A stretch of DNA of 39,494 nucleotides from an uncultured Candidatus Berkelbacteria bacterium (GTDB lineage: Bacteria; Patescibacteriota; UBA1384; CAILIB01), in contig CAILIB010000024.1 in NCBI GenBank assembly GCA_903834195.1, forward strand, positions 1 to 39,494, given 5' to 3'. The translations under genes and the position numbers were made by a program. Shown here in pieces: positions 30,076 through 38,409 of the stretch. How positions within the stretch are numbered: position 1 is the first letter of the stretch; the number at the start of each line of letters is the position of its first letter. Below the pieces are notes generated by a model. It had not been told where the DNA came from, made no database searches, and saw only the letters and a list, made by a program, of their open reading frames with translations.

Positions 30076-32282
30076 CGCAGAATTCCTACTGTGCCTGGCT
30101 CTACCAACTGACGTCTATCGAAGAGTCGCGTTGGGGTAAAGAAGCGATTGCCCTGGCTGAAACAGCTCGAACCGGAGTACCGGTTTTGCCTGGTTTCGCC
30201 ATTGCTCGTGAAGTCTTTTTTCTGTATTTCAACGAATCAAGTACACGGCACGTTATTACTAAGGCTGTACAAACTGCTCCTCTCGAAAAAGCACATCTAC
30301 TTCCTGGTGTAGCAAAGGAAATTCGCCAACATATTCTCAAAACACCTCTCCCAGTTGAGCTAAAAAGCTCATTAGCAGCCTATCTCGAAGAATTTGAGGA
30401 TCAGCTCTTGATGACTAAAGGCACAGGGCTAGAACTTGTGCTTACAGCTCAAAATAACCAGCACCTTCGTATTCAAGGCAAGGTTAAGACTATTGCAGAA
30501 GCTGAGTTGCTCCTTCGTAAGCTGTATGCGCTCTATTTTGAAGATACACTTCTTCATACACGACTCGAATCTGAAGATCTAATTGTCCCCTCTGCATTTG
30601 CGGTGCTGGTTCAAAGTGCACAACCTACGCAACTTTCAGGTACAGCAGTTCGTATAGATGCTGAAAAACATGATGAGACGGTGGTTACAATTACAGTTCA
30701 CCATCACGATCATGGTGCACATGAGCAACGAACCGAGGAAGATGTGTACCGTTTTGATGTTCCAACCGGTATTCTCCTTTCAAAATCGGAAGTTCACCAT
30801 CAGTGGGCAGCAACGTCAAAAGGGCATACAACCCCTGCACGTAAAACCACTTCACATCATGCTGAGGAATCCCAATTGAGTCGTCTGGCAAAAATGACCA
30901 AACGTGCTCAAACTGCCTTTAGTGACCTACAGTTTTTCACATGGGTCTTCACAGGTACTCAGCTATTTATAACTGGTGTACAGCCATTTGAAGCAGAAAT
31001 AACGGCAACTTCTAATGGTATTGATCCGCTGCTTTGGGGTATTGTCGGTCATTTAGGAGTTGCGAGTGGTCCAGTGCGTCATATTGCATCAACAAAGGCA
31101 TTAGAAAGCATCCAATTAGGCGATGTTGTTGTTACTGAGCATATTAGTGAAAAGATGCTTGATTTACTCGCCGGTGCTGCAGCACTCATTTGCGAATCTG
31201 GCCATGGAGCTTCTCTAGATGCTGACAGTGCTCGTCGATTAGGTATTCCGGCAGTACTTGGTGTGGCTCATGCTCGTACTGCTCTCCAAGAAGGCCATGT
31301 TGTTACGGTCGATGGCTCACACGGAGCAGTCTACTCAGGTATTCGTCGGGCTGCCGAAGTGCCAGTATTTACTCCACCTGCTCCAACTACAGGTACAAAA
31401 GTGTATGCAACAGTTCGAGAAGTCTTGGATTTGCCAACTGATTTAAGTACTGCAGACGGAATCGGCGTACTTCGAAGTGAACAAATACTAGAGTTGCTCG
31501 GAATTCATCCGCAAGACGTCCTCCGAAAAGGAGTTTCAGATGAGTACGTCAGTATTCTTGCTGACGGTATCGCGCGAGTTGCGCGTGCAGTGTACCCGCG
31601 CCCGGTAGTGTATCAGCTGCATGATCTCGCCAATGTGTTTCTTGGAAGGTCTACTCGAGTAGAGCCGAACCCGTTGATTGGGTATCGCGGTGCGCATCGC
31701 CTCCTTGCTGAACCTGAAACACTCGATTTAGAACTTCAAGCCCTCGATCAGGTGGCAAAGTCTGGCCTCCTCAACATTCAACTACTTATTCCAATGGTTC
31801 GTTCGGTGTCTGAACTAGATAAGGTACTCAAATATCTCGATACAGCAGCCGATCAGTATACTCTCCCTGAATTAGTGTGGGTGCGCTGTGAAACCCCTGC
31901 TCTAGCAATTCAAGCAGATGAACTGGCTGCAAGTGGAGTGTACGGCGTGCTCTTTGATATCCCAGCACTCAGTACCTTGATTGTCGGAATTGATGGCGGA
32001 AATCATCAGATTGGTCATCATCTAGATACGGCTGATGGAGCCGTTCTGCAGGCACTTGAGTATGCAATCATGACCTGTCGAGCTGAAGGTGTAGTAACAA
32101 GTATTGTTGCTGAAGGTGAAATGCTTGCAGCTGAGGTAGTCGAAACTGCAGTGCGGGCAGGTGTAACAGCTGTCTCAACCGAAACTATGTATCTCCAGAG
32201 TACACGAGGATTACTCGCGTCTATTGAACAGCGAATGCTCGTTGAACACGTACTTGATTCGAAACCTGAGCTAGAGGCTTAG
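30072..32282 (+). CDS. PEP synthase/PPDK-like protein, active sites eroded
   Basis: The 736-aa protein has the PpsA layout: an N-terminal ATP-grasp-like region (WGKEAIALAETARTGVPVLPGFAI), a central swivelling domain (CESGHGASLDADSARRLGIPAVLG), and a C-terminal PEP-binding barrel (NPLIGYRGAHR, LIPMVRSVSELDKVL). The swivel histidine may survive in SGHGAS. The barrel motif FxSIGTNDLTQ is replaced by GVLFDIPALSTLIVG, and the catalytic-Cys region SICGxAP by SIVAEGEM. A His-rich insertion (TVHHHDHGAHEQ) interrupts the N-terminal half. It may be a regulatory or moonlighting descendant of PEP synthase. It is coupled to recX by ATGA and overlaps tail-to-tail with the next gene. Confidence 0.75.
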   Translation: MTQNSYCAWLYQLTSIEESRWGKEAIALAETARTGVPVLPGFAIAREVFFLYFNESSTRHVITKAVQTAPLEKAHLLPGVAKEIRQHILKTPLPVELKSSLAAYLEEFEDQLLMTKGTGLELVLTAQNNQHLRIQGKVKTIAEAELLLRKLYALYFEDTLLHTRLESEDLIVPSAFAVLVQSAQPTQLSGTAVRIDAEKHDETVVTITVHHHDHGAHEQRTEEDVYRFDVPTGILLSKSEVHHQWAATSKGHTTPARKTTSHHAEESQLSRLAKMTKRAQTAFSDLQFFTWVFTGTQLFITGVQPFEAEITATSNGIDPLLWGIVGHLGVASGPVRHIASTKALESIQLGDVVVTEHISEKMLDLLAGAAALICESGHGASLDADSARRLGIPAVLGVAHARTALQEGHVVTVDGSHGAVYSGIRRAAEVPVFTPPAPTTGTKVYATVREVLDLPTDLSTADGIGVLRSEQILELLGIHPQDVLRKGVSDEYVSILADGIARVARAVYPRPVVYQLHDLANVFLGRSTRVEPNPLIGYRGAHRLLAEPETLDLELQALDQVAKSGLLNIQLLIPMVRSVSELDKVLKYLDTAADQYTLPELVWVRCETPALAIQADELAASGVYGVLFDIPALSTLIVGIDGGNHQIGHHLDTADGAVLQALEYAIMTCRAEGVVTSIVAEGEMLAAEVVETAVRAGVTAVSTETMYLQSTRGLLASIEQRMLVEHVLDSKPELEA

Positions 32283-34391
32283 GCCGGTTGCAATTATTGG
32301 AACGAGGAAGCGGATCAAGAAGAATAGAATGATACCGCCAACAATCGCGATCACGCGTTCTTTTGCTTTTGCGAGTTCGCCTGGAGACCCACCGGATAAC
32401 ATGTATTGGATACCTGAAACTATGATGAGCATAGTTGCAAGAATCATCACGTAACTCATGTTCTGGATGAATACCAGGCTAATGTAGCAGCCAAACGTAC
32501 TACTTCCGTTTATGGCGTTGATTACAGTTTTATCAATGAGAATACCGTGGTTGTCTGCGGAAGTACTCTGTAGGCAGTTAGGTAGATCTTGATTTGGTTT
32601 GCCTGGGTCTACTGTAGCTGTACCTGAGCCGGTTGTTCCTGTTCCAGTAGTACCAATCGGATTCGCACCTTTACCTGTTGTTGGGTTGATACCAGTGGTA
32701 GCAAGTTCAACAACGTCAGTTCCTACTGCACCAGTAGCCCCATTCGCAATGTATGTAACCTTTGTCCAGTAATTTGAACCTGGTGTTAAACCGGTAAGAG
32801 TATAGGTAAATTGAGTTGCCTGTGTGGTTCCACTCAGTCCCGCTGATTTTGTAAGGTTGGTGCTCGTTGTGTCGTACTTGATCTTAAAATCACCCATTTG
32901 GTAGGTATCGACAGTACTCCAGGTGATAACTGCGGTTGTATCAGTTGTTTTAGTGATTGTTGGGCTACCGCTGAAGATCTGGTCACACCCGAAGATAAGT
33001 GTTGGGTCAGTGAGACAGTCGCCTCCTACTCCAGTACCTGAACCAGATGAATCAGTACCAGAACCTGAAGATCCCGAACCTGAACCTGACCCAGATGAGC
33101 CTGAACCTGAAGTATCTCCTCCTGTAGGTGCTGTTCCAGGTGTTGTAGTTGAAATTACATCGCTATTTCCTTGTACAGTGGTGCCATCAGACGCGTATTG
33201 AACTACCTTAAATGAATACGCAGTTCCAGGTTTAAAACCAGAAAGACTAAGTGAGTGAGAGGTAGTCGTACCAGGTTCAGCTGAAATTGCACCTTCAACT
33301 CCTTGATATCGTAGTCCAGTGGTTTGAGTATCGTACTTTAACGTTCCAGGTCCAGTGGCAATATCGGTATTCCAAGCAAAGTCGATTGTGTACGTGCCAT
33401 CAGATGCTGCAGAGTCTGTTTCGACGGTGCTCGTAAAATTACTTACCTTAGCTGGGTTTGTACTACATGTTGGTGGTCCGGCAGTACTAGAATTTGGAAT
33501 ACAACTTCCAGTTTTACTAGATTCAATTCGAGTTTGCACTGCGTCCAGGTAGGTCTGTGCTGCTTGCGCGCTCGTGTTTTGTGCTGCGTTTCTTGCATCA
33601 AGATACTGGCCGAGATATTGCAGATAGTCAGTACCAGACTGAATGTACGGATTTATCAGCGTGTCGATATTTCTAAGTGAAAGCGAGAAATAGGCATGTT
33701 CAAGGAAAGTGTTTGCATCAGTTGTGCCACTGGATGCTGCGTTTATATCGTTGATAATTCCAGGTACAAGACTAACGAGCTTTGGATATCCGACATCATC
33801 TGGTGCTGGGTATACTTGCTGGGCAAAATATTCGGTGAGCATCTCCGCATAGGCAACCTTTTGAATACTTGAATCTATTGGTGTGCCAGAAAATAAATCT
33901 CTGCCCTTGATAAAACTGTGGATCATTTCATGTGCAATAGTAGCCTGGGCACTAGCCTGAGAACCAAAAACATCTGAGTTAATATAGAGTTTTCCAGTAC
34001 CGGTTAGGTAACATCCGTCTATGGTGCTTCCTGGGCCAATCACTCCACACCCTGCATCTGAGTTCACCTGATTAGGGTACATCATGTACACGGTTTTCAG
34101 GTCTGGTGTCATGTTCGCAGTGATCGGAAGCTTGGTTTGAATTGTGTTATATATATCTTTTATGAAGGTTTGAAACTGTGCCTTCTTAGTATCGTTGAGA
34201 TCTTGAGGTAGGATTTTTGAGTAATCGAAAGTAAACGAAGGACCAGATGCGTGGGCCGTCTGTGCTGAGAATGTCAGAGGAAGTACATTTGCTATCACAG
34301 AAAGTCCCACCAGGTAGAGACTCATACCAAAACGGAACCCTCCAGGAGAGATGGAGAAGATGCCCCGAGTTAGTTTTGGAATGCGAAACAC
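32271..34391 (-). CDS. Chimeric surface protein: signal peptide, metallopeptidase-like domain, two FN3 domains, VirB2-like membrane module
   Basis: 706 aa. The basic N-terminus and hydrophobic helix (LYLVGLSVIANVLPLTFSAQTAHA) look like a signal peptide. Residues ~50-290 contain TIAHEMIHSF and AEMLTEYFAQQ, matching HExxH zinc peptidases with a downstream Glu. Two fibronectin-III-like beta domains follow, with a Ser/Gly repeat between them (SGSGSSGSGSGSGSSGSG). The end holds two TM helices (SYVMILATMLIIVSGIQYMLSGG and VIAIVGGIILFFLIRFLVPI) in the VirB2/TrbC pilin arrangement. It could be a secretion-pilus component carrying an adhesive, proteolytic head. The last 12 nt overlap the convergent gene. 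Confidence 0.75.
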   Translation of the reverse strand: MFRIPKLTRGIFSISPGGFRFGMSLYLVGLSVIANVLPLTFSAQTAHASGPSFTFDYSKILPQDLNDTKKAQFQTFIKDIYNTIQTKLPITANMTPDLKTVYMMYPNQVNSDAGCGVIGPGSTIDGCYLTGTGKLYINSDVFGSQASAQATIAHEMIHSFIKGRDLFSGTPIDSSIQKVAYAEMLTEYFAQQVYPAPDDVGYPKLVSLVPGIINDINAASSGTTDANTFLEHAYFSLSLRNIDTLINPYIQSGTDYLQYLGQYLDARNAAQNTSAQAAQTYLDAVQTRIESSKTGSCIPNSSTAGPPTCSTNPAKVSNFTSTVETDSAASDGTYTIDFAWNTDIATGPGTLKYDTQTTGLRYQGVEGAISAEPGTTTSHSLSLSGFKPGTAYSFKVVQYASDGTTVQGNSDVISTTTPGTAPTGGDTSGSGSSGSGSGSGSSGSGTDSSGSGTGVGGDCLTDPTLIFGCDQIFSGSPTITKTTDTTAVITWSTVDTYQMGDFKIKYDTTSTNLTKSAGLSGTTQATQFTYTLTGLTPGSNYWTKVTYIANGATGAVGTDVVELATTGINPTTGKGANPIGTTGTGTTGSGTATVDPGKPNQDLPNCLQSTSADNHGILIDKTVINAINGSSTFGCYISLVFIQNMSYVMILATMLIIVSGIQYMLSGGSPGELAKAKERVIAIVGGIILFFLIRFLVPIIATGLSL

Positions 34392-34588
34392 GTGCTGTTG
34401 ATAGTTGTACGTCTATAGTATCACGGCTAGGTTGGTGTGGAGTAGTTAGATTTTTTGGGTGAGTTTGAGTGGTTGAAATAGCTTTACTGTTTTGCTATCG
34501 TGATCTGGACGCTTTTGAAGCGTTTGTTGTTTTGTATTTGTGTATTCCTCGGTATTGCTTCGCAATATGAGGGCTCGCGCTCGAATGA

Positions 34589-34664
34589 TCCCCGGTAGCT
34601 CAGTGGTAGTAGCGTCTCGCTGTTAACGAGAATGTCGTTGGTTCGAATCCAACCCGGGGAGCCA
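34589..34664 (+). tRNA. tRNA-Asn(GUU), CCA encoded
   Basis: Anticodon loop CTGTTAA gives GUU. T-arm GTTGG-TTCGAAT-CCAAC; acceptor TCCCCGG/CCGGGGA; discriminator G. It anchors the accessory island to its right. The 197-nt gap before it (34392-34588) holds two small hairpins (ACGCTT/AAGCGT and TATTGC/GCAATA) and no gene. Confidence 0.96.
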
Positions 34665-34854
34665 AAAGAAAAGAAGTAGGCGGCTGCCTACTTCTTTTCT
34701 TTTGTTTTACTCGAGAGGATTCGAAACCTGGTTCGACTCTGCCTAAACCTTTTGAGCGAAGCGAAAGCAGAGTTAGTGCAGTGCTTCTTCGCCGCTTCAC
34801 ATCACGAAGTGGTGAAAGGCGGAGAAAGCGAACGTTAGGAAACCCGGGGAGCCA
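34663..34854 (+). repeat. tRNA-anchored palindromic element at tRNA-Asn (copy E5)
   Basis: A perfect 19-bp hairpin (arms 34663-34681 and 34686-34704, loop GGCT) begins inside the CCA. Then comes an inverted T-arm (GGATTCGAAACC) 12 nt from the stem, as in the true tRNA. GGTTCGA and a structured insert follow: ACTCTGC/GCAGAGT enclosing CTTTTG/CGAAAG, linker TTAGTGCAGTG, hairpin GCTTCAC/GTGGTGAAAGGC, closing CGAAC. The element ends in a second tRNA 3' end, AACCCGGGGAGCCA (34841-34854). Confidence 0.85.
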
Positions 34855-34860
34855 CGAATT

Positions 34861-34941
34861 TTCACCACGTTAAACTGGTGATTTTTCATATACTTAAACT
34901 TTTACTAACAGATCAAAAATGGTTCGAATCTAATCGGGATT
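34861..34941 (+). repeat. Island repeat R75, copy A
   Basis: About 75-80 bp conserved with 37131-37211 and more weakly 37656-37730. Order: TCACCA/TGGTGA hairpin around GTTAAAC, a TATACT string, AACAGATCAAAAATGG, and TTCGAATCTAATCGGGA, a decayed copy of the tRNA-Asn T-arm and acceptor. Together with E5 it fills 34665-35020; no gene is seen there. Confidence 0.75.
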
Positions 34942-35001
34942 ATACCTGTAGAACCTGCATTATCAGATGCACTCGTTCAACCACATATGAGACTGTGAAT
35001 A

Positions 35002-36052
35002 CCTAAAAGATCACCCTCATATGGGACAAAATTGGAAGAGATACCTTCATTCAGCGCACCTCTTTCGTGAAGACCTTGCAAACCTCTCAAAGATTGGTAC
35101 AGGTGAAGGTATGCATACTCAACCTGAACGCGAGAAGATCCTCTTGTTTTGGAAAACTCATGGCCTTGCGGCCACCGCTGACGCTTTTCAAGTTTCCCGT
35201 GCAACGCTGTTCCGGTGGGAAAAGAATCCAACTCCACAGAAACGTGTCCGGCACACCCAAGTGCGTAGAGTCATTCCACCACGTATTCGTGCTGAACTCC
35301 TGAGACTTAAACTCCTCCATCCAGAGCTTGGCAAAGGACAACTCCAACCACTTCTCGCACGGTTCTGCAGCCAGGGTGGTATTGGTATTCCGTCTGAAAG
35401 TACCGTTGGGAGGTATCTAGGAGATTTGAGGAAGGAAGGAGTACTTGGGAAGCCAGTGAGGCTTCGCTTCCATGCTCGTACCGGGAAGCTTGTTGAGAAG
35501 CCAATCGAGAGAAAGGTGAAGCTCCGAAGAAACGGGTATGCACCAGGTGTCCCTGGGGATCTCCTGCAAGTTGATACGGTGGTTACCTTCATTAATGGCC
35601 TCAGGCGCTATACCGTGACGGCTATTGATCTGCCCTCCCGCTTCTCCTTTGCCTGGAGCTATACCTCCTTAAGCTCAGCCACCAGTACCGACTTCTTGAG
35701 GAAGCTCACACTAGCTGCTCCATTTCAGATTCACCGTATCCAAACGGACAATGGACTTGAGTTTCATGGCCTCTTTCAAGAGGCACTTCTTAAGAGTGGA
35801 ACCACCCAATTCTTTAACCGGCCAAGAAACCCAAAGCAGAATGCCTTCATTGAACGGTTCAACCGAACCATTCAAGAAGAGTTCCTCTACCGGAACACTG
35901 ATTCTCTAGCTTATGATCTTCCTGAGCACAACCTACGACTCATGGAATACCTCATCTATTACAATGCTGAGCGGCCACATACTGGCCTCAACAAGAAAAC
36001 CCCGCTAGAATATCTCCAATTAACCCCTTAGTCTCAAATAGGGTGGACGAGT
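35002..36052 (+). mobile_element. IS481-like insertion sequence, copy 2
   Basis: The left end GATCACCCTCATATGGGAC matches the ends of copy 1 (20348-21455), and the right end is the complement of GTCCACCCTATTTGAGAC. A partial extra left-end-like string (ACCACATATGAGAC, 34980s) lies just outside. One intact transposase gene is inside. Exact tips are uncertain by a few bases. Confidence 0.75.
35021..36031 (+). CDS. IS481-like DDE transposase, copy 2
   Basis: 336 aa from the track ATG; the internal ATG of MHTQPEREKILLFW aligns better with copy 1. HTH (ATADAFQVSRATLFRWEKN), a basic region, and the rve core with catalytic QVDTVVT, IQTDNGLEF and NAFIERFNRTIQEEF. The protein is recognisably related to, but diverged from, the transposase at 20350, so the two ISs are not recent copies of each other. 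The intact frame suggests possible activity. It lies in the tRNA-Asn island ahead of the metalloprotease gene. Confidence 0.93.
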   Translation: MGQNWKRYLHSAHLFREDLANLSKIGTGEGMHTQPEREKILLFWKTHGLAATADAFQVSRATLFRWEKNPTPQKRVRHTQVRRVIPPRIRAELLRLKLLHPELGKGQLQPLLARFCSQGGIGIPSESTVGRYLGDLRKEGVLGKPVRLRFHARTGKLVEKPIERKVKLRRNGYAPGVPGDLLQVDTVVTFINGLRRYTVTAIDLPSRFSFAWSYTSLSSATSTDFLRKLTLAAPFQIHRIQTDNGLEFHGLFQEALLKSGTTQFFNRPRNPKQNAFIERFNRTIQEEFLYRNTDSLAYDLPEHNLRLMEYLIYYNAERPHTGLNKKTPLEYLQLTP

Positions 36053-36060
36053 ACATCAGA

Positions 36061-36089
36061 TTGACAATGACTAAATTATATGGTACTAT
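36061..36089 (+). promoter_or_regulatory. Promoter of the metalloprotease gene
   Basis: TTGACA (36061-36066), 17 bp, TACTAT (36084-36089), starting 9 nt past the IS end. The transcript would start about 36096. Confidence 0.8.
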
Positions 36090-36117
36090 CGCCCATTGCA
36101 CTTTGAGGTGAATAGTC

Positions 36118-36762
36118 TTGCATAGAAAACCACTTTATCTTTCTTTCGACGACGGTGTTACCAAGTCTGACCGTAGTGTGATCATCGAAGCAATTCGGGA
36201 AATCCTATCTCGGGCAGGTGCGGAATCATTCGTCAGTGTCAGTGACGTCAGTGATTGGAAGTGTCATCCGCGTTCTCACGCTGGCCTCACTGGTTGGAAT
36301 TCTGTCCAGTGGTATATCGAAACCGCGGCGGAATATTCAAGAGAGAATCAGATAGATACTGATGCTCTCCTGCTACTTCTACGTAATGAGCCGTGGCAAG
36401 AGAAGGAACACTACGACGTACTAGTTTCTTCTCGCGACTTCTACGCTCGGGATCTTAACTTCTGCTTTGGCAGTGGGATACACGAGTTTGGCATGGTTCT
36501 TTCTACTGCGAGGTTTCGCGGGGATCCTGAACGACTCACTACCGTTACAATGCATGAGATGGGACATGCCTTTGGCTTGATTCCATCTACTCGAACCAAA
36601 AACGTTACTAGTAGTCTAGGGCTGCACTGCACCAATCGGTGCATTATGAGGCAAGGGCTCACAAGTAGCGAATGGGAAGCGCATGCACGAGACCGAATTA
36701 CGTACGGGCCGTTTTGCCAGCAATGCATAAACGATCTTCGTGGTTATTTTGCCCAGGCATAA
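36118..36762 (+). CDS. Archaemetzincin-like (M54-type) zinc metalloprotease
   Basis: The 214-aa protein starts at a TTG with SD GAGGTG 7 nt upstream. The zinc site is MHEMGHAFGL (about residue 143), followed by HCTNRCIMRQG and a C-terminal PFCQQC. This HExxHxxG...HC-x4-C-x-M...CxxC order matches archaemetzincins (peptidase family M54), although the distance from HExxH to the first Cys is longer than usual. The N-terminal half (YLSFDDGVTKSDRSVIIEAI) is a mixed alpha/beta pro-region-like part. No signal peptide, so it is likely cytoplasmic. It is an island gene with its own promoter and terminator. Confidence 0.75.
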   Translation: MHRKPLYLSFDDGVTKSDRSVIIEAIREILSRAGAESFVSVSDVSDWKCHPRSHAGLTGWNSVQWYIETAAEYSRENQIDTDALLLLLRNEPWQEKEHYDVLVSSRDFYARDLNFCFGSGIHEFGMVLSTARFRGDPERLTTVTMHEMGHAFGLIPSTRTKNVTSSLGLHCTNRCIMRQGLTSSEWEAHARDRITYGPFCQQCINDLRGYFAQA

Positions 36763-36768
36763 CATATG

Positions 36769-36794
36769 ATAGGGGATCCAGTTGGGTCCCCTAT
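36769..36794 (+). terminator. Terminator-like hairpin after the metalloprotease gene
   Basis: ATAGGGGA / TCCCCTAT stem 7 nt past the stop, followed by ATTACTTTG (weak T-tract). Confidence 0.6.
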
Positions 36795-36860
36795 ATTACT
36801 TTGCTATTGGGAGATAACTTCAATTGGAGAATGTTTCTAACTCTCGTCACTACAGAGAGC

Positions 36861-37126
36861 CAAATAATAAGACCTTACGGCTGTAAGGTCTTATTATTTG
36901 TTTTACTCGAGAGGATTCGAAACCTGGTTCGACTGCGACGAGTGAGTGAGAATAATTGTGTTTACATAATTATTTGAGCGAACGAGGAAGCTGTATTGCG
37001 AAGCAATACTCTGCCTAAACCTTTTGAGCGAAGCGAAAGCAGAGTTAGTGCAGTGCTTCTTCGCCGCTTCACATCAAGAAGTGGTGAAAGGCGGAGAAAG
37101 CGAACGTTAGGAAACCCGGGGAGCCA
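36861..37126 (+). repeat. Second tRNA-Asn-type palindromic element inside the island (copy E6)
   Basis: A hairpin with an 18-bp stem of new sequence but the same GGCT loop (36861-36878/36883-36900), preceded by a GAGCCA tRNA-end remnant. It is followed by the same inverted T-arm and GGTTCGACT as in E5. Then comes an extra ~75 bp containing AATAATT/AATTATT and TATTGCGAAGCAATA hairpins, after which the sequence is almost identical to E5 through to AACCCGGGGAGCCA (37113-37126). No intact tRNA is attached. With R75 copy B it fills 36795-37240. Confidence 0.8.
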
Positions 37127-37130
37127 CGTA

Positions 37131-37211
37131 AAATCATCAGGTTAAACTGGTGATTTTTCGTATACTCAAACTTAAACTAACAGATCAAAAATGGTTCGAA
37201 TCTAATCGGGA
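37131..37211 (+). repeat. Island repeat R75, copy B
   Basis: Near-identical to copy A: TCATCA/TGGTGA hairpin around GTTAAAC, TATACT, and TTCGAATCTAATCGGGA at the end. The pairing is kept although one arm base differs (T-G wobble). Confidence 0.75.
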
Positions 37212-37240
37212 TAAATAGCATAATCTCCACCCAAATCATG

Positions 37241-37269
37241 TTGACAAATCAGAGTAAATGTGCTACTGT
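37241..37269 (+). promoter_or_regulatory. Promoter of the 37303-37572 gene
   Basis: TTGACA (37241-37246), 17 bp, TACTGT (37264-37269), about 34 nt before the ATG. Confidence 0.75.
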
Positions 37270-37302
37270 ACTCGATTGCATTGCAATAAGTGAGGATTCC
37301 AA

Positions 37303-37572
37303 ATGGTTCAACCGATACGACCTGAGTTTGCCCCCTATGTTACAGCAAAAGATCCCCTTCCAAGGGCGATCGCTGCAGAGATACTTTCCAATATTGCCTG
37401 CTTGGGAGAAAGTGGAAACTATCCCGATGATATTCCGCCGTACTTGGTGGGACGGGCAATCGCGAGATTGGTAAGCAATTACCGAGCTTGCGACGGCCTG
37501 GATGAGGGAAAAATCTTTGCGGATTTCAATGAGGGACTTGCGATTGTTCCTCGATCCAGAGAGTATTTCTAA
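37303..37572 (+). CDS. Small hypothetical island protein
   Basis: The 89-aa protein has an SD-like GAGGA about 8 nt before its ATG, a good promoter and a hairpin terminator, so it is a real expression unit. The sequence is soluble and mostly helical (AIAAEILSNIACLGESG, PYLVGRAIARLVSNYRACD, DEGKIFADFNEGL). No motif recognised. It is the only gene between R75 copies B and C and behaves as a self-contained cassette. A small regulator or antitoxin-like role is possible but unsupported. Confidence 0.6.
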   Translation: MVQPIRPEFAPYVTAKDPLPRAIAAEILSNIACLGESGNYPDDIPPYLVGRAIARLVSNYRACDGLDEGKIFADFNEGLAIVPRSREYF

Positions 37573-37585
37573 CTCTGGTGAACTT

Positions 37586-37613
37586 GAGCCCGGTGACGAA
37601 AGTTGCCGGGTTC
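37586..37613 (+). terminator. Intrinsic terminator of the 37303-37572 gene
   Basis: GAGCCCGG / CCGGGTTC stem with a 12-nt loop followed by TTATTTGT. Confidence 0.7.
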
Positions 37614-37655
37614 TTATTTGTCTAAACCTTAGAGTAATTGTTTCAGTTCTCTCTA

Positions 37656-37730
37656 AGTTAAACTGGTGACTATTCGTATACTTAAAATATAATCAACAGG
37701 TTATAAGTAGTTCGAATCTAATCTGGTCTG
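37656..37730 (+). repeat. Island repeat R75, copy C (diverged)
   Basis: GTTAAACTGGTGA, CGTATACTTAAA and TTCGAATCTAATC are kept in the same order as in copies A and B; the bases between have drifted. It precedes the broken GrpB gene. Confidence 0.6.
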
Positions 37731-37758
37731 TTCATTCGTAAGAAGCTATCATTAGTGT

Positions 37759-38307
37759 ATGTCTGAAGTAGAAAAACCAAAGAGGGATATGTAGAATGTT
37801 CCCTATGACGCTAACTGGCCACAGGTTTTTGAAAACCTTAGGGTAATCATTTTATATCAGCTTGGTGACTTAGGTACGAAAGTTGAGCATGTGGGTAGTA
37901 CGGCGATTCCGGGTATGCCTGCCAAACCACGTATCGATCTTGATGTAGTTATTGTCTCAATGGCTCATTTCCCAGAAGTAGCAAAAAGGTTGAGTGCATT
38001 AGGCTATTACTCACAAGGTAATCTTGGTAGAGATGGTCGTGAGGCCTTTGGTCGTAGGGATGATTTGGTTCCATATGATTCAAAACAAACCACTTGGATG
38101 AAACATAATCTCTATGTTTGCTCAAAAGACAGTGCAGTATTGCGAGAGCACCTGATATTTCGTGACTACTTGCGAAATCATCCAGAAACAGCCAAAGAAT
38201 ATGCGGAGTTAAAGCAGTTACTAGTTGAGCGTGATCGACATAATCAAGACGCATATGTTGCTGGAAAAACTGTCTTTGTTCAAGAAGTCCTTAGAAAAGC
38301 GCAATGA
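37759..38307 (+). pseudogene. GrpB/UPF0157-family nucleotidyltransferase-like gene with in-frame stop
   Basis: The conserved GrpB core is clear: VEHVGSTAIPGMPAKPRIDLDVV, with the tail RDYLRNHPETAKEYAELKQ. Upstream in the same frame is the family N-terminus NVPYDANWPQVFENL, but it is separated from the ATG at 37759 by a TAG at 37792-37794 (codon 12). No ATG, GTG or TTG lies between that stop and the GTG at 37891 used by the ORF track, which would remove the N-terminal ~30 conserved residues. So the gene is probably inactivated by a nonsense mutation, unless the TAG is suppressed or it is a sequencing error. It is the last gene of the tRNA-Asn island. Confidence 0.8.
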
Positions 38308-38409
38308 TTGAGGTATTCCAGCTTGATTGCCTATACTTTGTGTCCCTAATCTTTCCCTAATACATCTGTCCACTGTCCGCTAACAAATTTGTAACTTTCG
38401 AAGGGTTGG

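Noticed and set aside
34742-34841. GCCTAAAC ... GTTAGGA in element E5, resembling an integron attC site
   Set aside because: The core bases are not conserved in copies E3 and E4, the 7-mer does not fit GTTRRRY, and no integron integrase is visible; the tRNA 3'-end duplication explains the boundaries better.
34910-34941. Possible additional tRNA gene at TTCGAATCTAATCGGGA
   Set aside because: Only a T-arm and acceptor remnant is present; the T-stem is mismatched and there is no D-arm or anticodon arm upstream.
34977-35592. Minus-strand ORFs in the second IS
   Set aside because: Shadows of the intact transposase frame.
36672-36977. 101-aa plus-strand ORF overlapping the metalloprotease end
   Set aside because: Runs through the terminator hairpin and element E6; no SD and no coherent protein pattern.
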